Source: Candidatus Binatia bacterium
GTDB lineage: Bacteria; Desulfobacterota; Binatia; Bin18
DNA: 40,168 nt
Direction: 5' to 3'
Assembly: GCA_022824615.1 (NCBI GenBank)
Contig: JAJDZM010000082.1
Span: 1-40,168 of the forward strand
The notes beneath the pieces were generated by a model. That model was not told the origin of the DNA, did no database searches, and saw only the letters and a list, made by a program, of their open reading frames with translations. A program made the position numbers and the translations under genes. Position 1 is the first letter of the stretch. Each line of letters begins with the position of its first letter. Positions 40,081-40,168 of this stretch are shown piece after piece.

Positions 40081-40168
40081 GTGTTGGATACCCAGTCTCT
40101 ATTGGAACAGGAGTTCTGTCATGTCAGGCCCTCCTCTGTGGCTCACCGATGCACAATTCGCCCGCTTG
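40037..40168 (+). mobile_element. Left end of an IS5-family-like insertion sequence (runs off window)
   Basis: The mrr-like frame is lost just after CTAG at 40033-40036, a favoured target of IS5-family elements (CTAR). A short leader follows, with a transposase start at 40121. The left terminal inverted repeat probably starts at or near 40037 (GCTCAGGACC), but the right end lies outside the window, so it cannot be confirmed. Confidence 0.65.
40121..40168 (+). CDS. IS5-family-like transposase, N-terminal fragment
   Basis: The 16 codons visible read M-S-G-P-P-L-W-L-T-D-A-Q-F-A-R-L. An aromatic residue followed by L-T-D-A-Q and A-R-L is how many IS5-family transposases begin. AGGAG lies ten bases upstream of the ATG. 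The gene is cut by the window end, so domain and catalytic residues cannot be seen. Confidence 0.7.
   Translation, partial: MSGPPLWLTDAQFARL

Noticed and set aside
1-40168. CRISPR arrays, tRNA or rRNA genes
   Set aside because: No regularly spaced repeats of 25-40 bases and no cloverleaf or rRNA-like stretch were seen on either strand by eye.

Overview
The window looks like chromosomal DNA from a Gram-negative, GC-rich, uncultured-type bacterium. Gram-negative character comes from the DUF1302/DUF1329 outer-membrane pair. The mix of hopanoid cyclase, LLM-class oxidoreductase, CoA-ester lyase, aromatic hydroxylase and a UGSC selenoprotein resembles deltaproteobacterial, Tectomicrobia or Binatota-like lineages. 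That placement is inference; no rRNA or marker gene is present.

Layout. 1-600: a MazEF-type toxin-antitoxin pair behind tandem heptamers. 757-2760: squalene-hopene cyclase. 2875-3735: an AT-rich cassette of a DUF6338 membrane protein and a small low-complexity protein. 3776-7156 (minus): a catabolic-looking operon of amidohydrolase, nitroreductase, NTF2-like protein, CoA-ester lyase and an orphan Phd antitoxin. 7289-10035: a VOC protein, an AAA ATPase/DUF4276 TOPRIM-like pair and a cupin. 10040-13121 (minus): DUF1329-DUF1302.

13831-22137: a decayed type I restriction-modification locus bounded by inverted copies of a 34-bp repeat. hsdM is intact. hsdR is cut by a small cassette and then fused by deletion to an N-terminally truncated hsdS. 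Toxin-antitoxin genes (DUF4258/HTH, an orphan HigA-like antitoxin) and other small genes sit between hsdM and hsdS, together with a fragment echoing the hsdM 5' end.

22194-28377: an N-acyl-D-amino-acid deacylase-like amidohydrolase, convergent CYTH and CHAD genes, a DUF123 GIY-YIG protein and an HpaB-type hydroxylase. 28566-30467: a probable HEPN-CBS fusion, a secreted small protein and VapBC. 30527-33440: an acyltransferase-like alpha/beta hydrolase and a two-gene operon ending in a selenocysteine protein, in which an in-frame TGA opens a U-G-S-C motif followed at once by a SECIS-like hairpin. 33474-39550: cupin, secreted Cache-domain protein, metallo-beta-lactamase-fold hydrolase, two paralogous SDRs and an LLM-class oxidoreductase. 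39580-40168: an mrr-like gene cut by the left end of an IS5-family-like element that runs off the window.

Most functional genes suggest small-molecule oxidation, reduction and hydrolysis. Between them lie defence and addiction genes in various states of decay. The best candidates for under-described biology are the UGSC selenoprotein operon, the AAA/DUF4276 pair and the HEPN-CBS protein.
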